Program-made: the position numbers and the translations under genes | In this document: positions 58,951 through 64,000 of the stretch, one piece after another | Numbering within the stretch: position 1 is the first letter of the stretch | Layout: the number at the start of each line of letters is the position of its first letter | NCBI RefSeq assembly: GCF_048128805.1 | Contig: NC_136005.1 | Location: forward strand, 18,688,260 to 18,752,259 | DNA length: 64,000 nt | Direction: 5' to 3' | Source of the DNA: Centroberyx gerrardi | Lineage: Eukaryota > Chordata > Actinopteri > Beryciformes > Berycidae | The notes under the pieces: generated by a model | Seen by the model: the letters and a program-made list of their open reading frames with translations, nothing else | Told to the model about the DNA's origin: nothing | Databases searched by the model: none

Positions 58951-59857
58951 CAGTAGTTCAGTCAGGACAACTCACATATTGAGTTAAAACAGTTTATTTA
59001 ATAAGATGACATGGCAATACAACATTTTGGTTTTGGCTCTGAATAGATCTGTTTTTATGTACTATGTACTGTTTTTTTTAAAGTCTTTTTTGTGGTGCGC
59101 CACTATACTTTTATATACCCTGCATTTATGTATGTATGTATGTACATAAAAGCAGATGGAGGCAGGTGGCAGCAGTGGATGGTGGTTGCCGCGCAAAAGC
59201 AGCAGTTTTCACAGCACCAACACAGTTTAAATATTTAGCCCTATTGGTGGAGAGTGTGTGTGTTGGTGGTGTATAGTGAAGATTCAGCTGGATGGACCAA
59301 GCACTGCTGCCTGCTACAGTTTCCCAACTGATCTTACATATGTCATTAGTATACTGTAAGTGACGGATGCAAGACATTCAACAATTTCAGCAATGCCAGA
59401 ATAACAGTATTGGGTATTAATCAGCTGGAATGAGATGCATGGGAGTACAGAAAAGTTGCTCAGAATTTCATCAGTATATCTGGTTTTTACTCAGCTGTTT
59501 CAACAAAAATCCAAGCACTGTATTTGTATTCATCCAACAAGTCCAGGGCTGACACACATGGTGTTGGCCAGAGGTTACTGGCCATCTGCCTTTGCCAGGG
59601 GTCAGAGTGCAGCTGCTGGTGAGCCATCGATTACCAACCTCCTACTACCTAATTTGACTAACCAAATCCATCCTAGCCAATTTAGTATTGATTAAGATGC
59701 TTTGTTGATGGCCACATAGCATGTGTCACATCTGCCAACGGCTTTTGATCATCTGGGTCACTTTACTCTAACAGCGGTGTCTGTTGACAGTGTTGGGACA
59801 GTGATGCTAGCCATTTTGAGGGACATATTTGGTGAGTAATGCTGGTCTCACCTACTG

Positions 59858-59907
<50 letters not shown>
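59858..59907. repeat. (TAGA)n microsatellite
   Basis: About 12 perfect TAGA units. A shorter TGTA tract lies at about 59127-59144. Confidence 0.95.
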
Positions 59908-59908
<1 letters not shown>

Positions 59909-61379
59909 CTGTCATGACGGCGTACTGTAAACCCACCAGCTGTGAATAATTCCAGACAGCCAGGTGTAGCATGTATCATAAAGGGGATAAAGGCCGACTA
60001 TTTCATGACTCCCTGTCTATGCGTGCTCTTTGAATTTTAATTGAACCCAAAATGTCTCTTTGACAGCCACCTTCAACAGCAGGTTACATTTTTCTCTTCT
60101 GCTGCACAAAACACGTTAAGAGCTTTCCAGCCAGCCAGTGCATCACATCCAGACAAAGAACAAAGAGTTGCTCTGTTGAAGAGGTGCGAACTATATGAAG
60201 CCCCTAGGTGCTCACCAAATGACAGGGAAAATATGTAATGACTCAGCTTTCACTCTAAAACAACACAAACCAATCAACGATTGATTAAATGTATAGACTG
60301 ATGAGTACGTTTTCAACATGGCATAAGTAAAGGCAATAACGGCCTGGTTTTACAAAAAATCCCAGCACTCTGATAATCTTTGACATTTTATTCAAATGGA
60401 ACAAAGATGATCTGAGCTCTATTTTGGGAAACAAGTGTAATATTGAACACATTGAGGGATGGGGGTGGGTGTGTTTGAGTGTGGGAAGATAGGATTTGAA
60501 TTCTGTTGCAATAATGAAAAGAAAAAAAAAAGATAATATAAATAATTACAAAAACTTCTAAATCCAAATGTATTATGGGAAGTTAGTGGACTAAGCCTGT
60601 TACTGTGCTATAATGAAACAAACGCAAGCTCAAATTTGAAATTTGAGCCGTGTGAATCCTTATCTAGTTAAGAACAGCTGAGGCACAAACATTCCTTGCT
60701 GTCACTGTTTCAGAAACTATTTGAGGGTGTTAAGCCCAATTTAGCCATTTCAGGAAAACAAGCAACTTTTGTTTGGCTCAAAACATAGGCCTTGTGTAAA
60801 TATACAACTCAGGCATTCTTTCTGCCTAATGTTTAGTTAAAAAATAACTTATCTGAAAGACTGTTTTGGAAACAAGTGATATAAACAAAGTTTCAGTGTA
60901 GAATCTGATGAGATTTTTTGCCAAACACTGAATGTCTGGAAGTAAGCCATTCTTTGGGTTTATTCATTTAAATGTCAACATCACTTACAAAGTACAAGCT
61001 AAGAAATCAAGGAGGTGAGTTTTCAGTGATAATTCCCTGCAAAACAACAGCATATGATCAGTTCAAGATGAACATTTTATGAAGATTTTGGTGTTTCATT
61101 TTGTGATGAACTTATCCAAAAGGATAGTATAGTGAGAGGGATATCCCACACAGGGCTTCAGGCGATGGGGCAGATGTTTTGGGCAAACAAAGGCATAGCA
61201 CACTATCTCCTGCCCTCAAGCTTAGAGGCAGATGCACCTGTCAGCAACCCACCATATGGACGTCTGCAAATTCAATGCAACAGGAACGTATTGTGTACAA
61301 AACCAAATGCACACCAAGTGTACAGTCCACACATACAAAAAAAGAGTGAGAGAAACAAAGACAGAAAAAAAGAAAGAAA

Positions 61380-61399
61380 GGGGGGGGGGGGGGGGGGGG
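61380..61399 (+). repeat. 20-base poly(G) tract
   Basis: An uninterrupted run of 20 G follows a purine-rich aaagaaag stretch, giving a long homopurine strand. Confidence 0.9.
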
Positions 61400-62746
61400 C
61401 ATTTAATTCCAATATGTAATCTTCCACTTGTACTCCGCACAAACAGTGTACCTACCACCTGTTTTCCTAACAGAGAGACCTACACAATTGAGAATTATCT
61501 TCCCTTTCTCCGGTCCAAATTCCAAAAGCCATTATGCTGAGAGCAGGTGGGAGAGCCATTTAATGTCCCATCAGCTGCAGTCAACTTACAGCTCTGAGCA
61601 AATGGCCGGGAGTTTAAGGAGGAATTTAACTGTACAGGCCAACCTTTTGTGTCTCATTTAGAAAACTTCCCATTTTAATCCACACCATCATGCTAACCAT
61701 TTCTTGGATCCAAAATGATAGCCATTACAAGCCTGAACAATGACTCTCAGGTTACACACATGCTCGCCCGCCCCCTCCCCATGCAGGCGGGGCGGTGTGG
61801 ACCCTGTGGAAGCAGATGGCTGGGTAAGCCATCGCTTCCAGGCCAGATAAAGATGTCTCCTAGGGCCATGCTGACTGGAGAACCCCAATCTGTTCATCAG
61901 CCATTGAAATGAGATGGATGCCTCTGTGCTTGAAGCCTAGAAACGGCGCTCTCTCAGACAGAGGGCAGGTGGTGGACCTCTGGGACAGAGGCCAAATACC
62001 TCACAGCCCTGCTACTGGAAGGCAAGGGTTAAACACAAAGATTTCTATTCTGAAAGTGGGACAGGAGGGGGTTAAGACCGACAGTTCACTATAAAACAAA
62101 AAGAAACAGCCAAAAGAAGAAAAAAAGTTTAATATGTATCTGGGGGTTTAATGAGCATATTGAATGTGGCCTCATACTGTATTTAGGCTTGTATAATTTT
62201 TAAAGACTTGCTTACAGATGGAATATAATATTTTGGGATTTTTCATTCTATCCTAGCTAAAACAACTGAGGTGTTTAGCTGGCATCAACTTCATCAGCAG
62301 TCCTTGTATGAATAACTCTTTCAATTTGAGGATGAATGAGTATTCAATGAGTATGAGTTTTATGTGTCAGTGCCACCCATTTGCTAATGATTGGATCATT
62401 CTTTGGGCATTAGTAATAAGACTTAATAAAGGTGGAGTAATGCAGTATTTCAACTAATAGTTCTCAGCTGTGAATATTATAAGTAAATATCTAGGTATTT
62501 ATTTAAATAGTGGTCTAACCACAGAATATTTGATTATTCAACTGGAAATATCTATTGTTGAAGTATGCTATGGAAGCAATTCTTAGAATTCAACTAGTAG
62601 TTTCTGAAAGCATTGCCTGACACAGTTTCCTCTGTCTGCCCCCACCTCTGTCCCAAATGTCTGACTTTGTGTTTCTGGCAATTTGCTCCCATTGTGCAGC
62701 ACTTCCTGATAGGAGGTACTCTGGAAGACTGGGCTCAGTCAACTGC

Positions 62747-62767
62747 AAAGGAATGCGACATTCCTTT
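62747..62767. promoter_or_regulatory. Inverted TEAD-type pair, perfect palindrome
   Basis: AAAGGAATG-cga-CATTCCTTT: two GGAATG cores in inverted orientation with a 3-bp spacer inside a perfect palindrome, about 9 kb upstream of the amotl2 promoter. A regulatory role is inference. Confidence 0.4.
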
Positions 62768-64000
62768 CTAAAATTACGGATGTTTCTTTGGATTTCTGAG
62801 GCCAATTTCTGCCATTTTCACTGTGGTGTCTGGAGAAAGTGTTTCCGGCCAGACACACAAGCTGACAGTGACACTGAGCATATACTCAACCTACAATAGA
62901 CTGATGGATGTCAAAACAATATTTTCACTGGTAACAACAGTGAATATTGTCACTTCCTTTGGCCATATTTAGTAACAGTCTATCTTGGAAAAAAATCTAT
63001 ATACCATGGGAAAAAAACAGCAGCACTGGAGTCATTTACAGCAGGGATTGGTTGTAAAATCCTTGTTAAATCAAATTAAATGAGAAAATTAAATGGGAAA
63101 AATGCTAACCACTGTTAATCATTTAGTTGTTCTGTCATTAGTCAGGATCAAATCAAGTCTTGATCTTGAATAAGAAATAAGAAAGATTTAAAATGTTTAG
63201 GGAAACTTTTTAAATAAAGGTTAAAATTATTTGGCCCAAATACAAATCTTCAATACACTTTTTTATTTCCACTTCTTAGAGGCAATCACTGCATGACATG
63301 TCTATATTTCCATTTAACATAGACATTGACTGTCCCCTCTGATAGTGATTTCCACCACATATCTTGAAGACATGTCTCTGAAAAAAATCTTCACCTACTT
63401 TGTATACTTTATGTAAGATGACAGTATTCAGATAAACTCTATCAATTGAATGAGCCGATGATGTCATAAACTCTGATAATGAAATCTCCCTAGCCTTCAA
63501 CTGAGGGAACTTTCAGCTAAGAAAAAATCAGCTTTGATGCCGGGCCACTTCTCTTTCTTAAACAACAATGTGCCTTCTTTCTTCTGTCTTCCTTTGTTGT
63601 GGAAACAGTTTCATTTTGCAGCATTTTTCCAATGAAAGTGAGGACTGAGGCTTGTAGGCCTTTGTGTTGTTTGAGGACAATGACCATGTTGTTTACCACC
63701 TGAAACTGGCAGAAGTTCCTGCAATAGTGAAGTAAGTTTGTTAGCCTCTATGACCAGCGTCCCACACCACCAATATGAAGCACAGGTATGTTGAGCTTTC
63801 TATCTGGCATCGGGGAGGACAGAGGTTTCTGAAATTCAAGTCACAAAGGATCCTTCATAATGGTAAACATAGAACTAGGGAATCCACCCTAGGTCACACC
63901 TAAAAATACAAGTGCCTCTAGATTTCTGAACAAAAAGAAGATGTGTTAATATTCATTTAAGAAAATTCCATCTCTGCCAGTAGAGAGCTTTAGCAAATAT

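Larger units (their letters stand above)
53908..64000. other. Gene-free region upstream of amotl2
   Basis: Ten kilobases without supportable exons or RNA genes on either strand. It contains a 58-bp hairpin (57412-57469), an L2/SINE-like scrap (about 58868-58950), a GATA microsatellite, a 20-base G run and an inverted TEAD-type pair near 62757. Two patches are denser in G+C and regulatory-looking words (about 58010-58200 and 61510-61930) and could be conserved non-coding elements, but conservation cannot be judged from one sequence. Confidence 0.45.

Overview
The window looks like nuclear DNA of a ray-finned (teleost-type) fish. The genes have many short exons with compact introns. The proteins are clear vertebrate orthologues that differ from the mammalian ones in ways typical of fish. 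The non-coding DNA carries CA/GT and GATA microsatellites, hAT-type elements with TAGGGCTG ends, a tRNA-derived SINE and a LINE-like 3' tail. I cannot name the species. Three protein-coding genes are present, all on the minus strand, so each reads from high to low coordinates.

(1) myo7b, unconventional myosin VIIb, 20127 to 2066: 47 coding exons that join without a frame break into 2236 codons plus stop. The protein has the complete class VII layout of motor, five IQ motifs, short charged helix, MyTH4, FERM, SH3, MyTH4, FERM. Two features stand out. One intron (6791-7200) is a textbook minor-spliceosome AT-AC intron. One 300-bp exon (12412-12711) inserts a 13-residue tandem repeat into the first MyTH4 domain.

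(2) sap130, the Sin3A-associated 130-kDa subunit, 36199 to 24049: 20 coding exons, 1066 codons plus stop. Its introns hold two hAT-family non-autonomous elements with target-site duplications. One of them sits only 12 bp from a splice donor. A CCAAT-containing promoter region lies at about 36.2-37.3 kb.

(3) amotl2, angiomotin-like 2, 52560 to 46481: 10 coding exons, 725 codons plus stop. There is a non-coding first exon at about 53.67-53.83 kb, and a tandem pair of GGAATG (TEAD-type) sites just upstream of a TATA-like box. Further GGAATG/CATTCC motifs are concentrated in its introns, which fits the known place of AMOTL2 as both target and inhibitor of the YAP/TEAD pathway.

Layout: 0-2.07 kb, non-coding flank including the likely myo7b 3' UTR; 2.07-21 kb, myo7b; 21-24 kb, spacer, myo7b promoter and sap130 3' UTR; 24-37.3 kb, sap130 and its promoter; 37.3-44.3 kb, non-coding spacer with repeats; 44.3-46.5 kb, probable amotl2 3' UTR; 46.5-53.9 kb, amotl2; 53.9-64 kb, gene-free flank upstream of amotl2 with repeats, a perfect 58-bp hairpin and an inverted TEAD-type pair. 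The genes do not form one pathway. MYO7B acts in brush-border protrusions, SAP130 in a nuclear corepressor, and AMOTL2 at cell junctions and in Hippo signalling. Exon boundaries were read by hand from splice sites, reading frame and family similarity. No database search was run.
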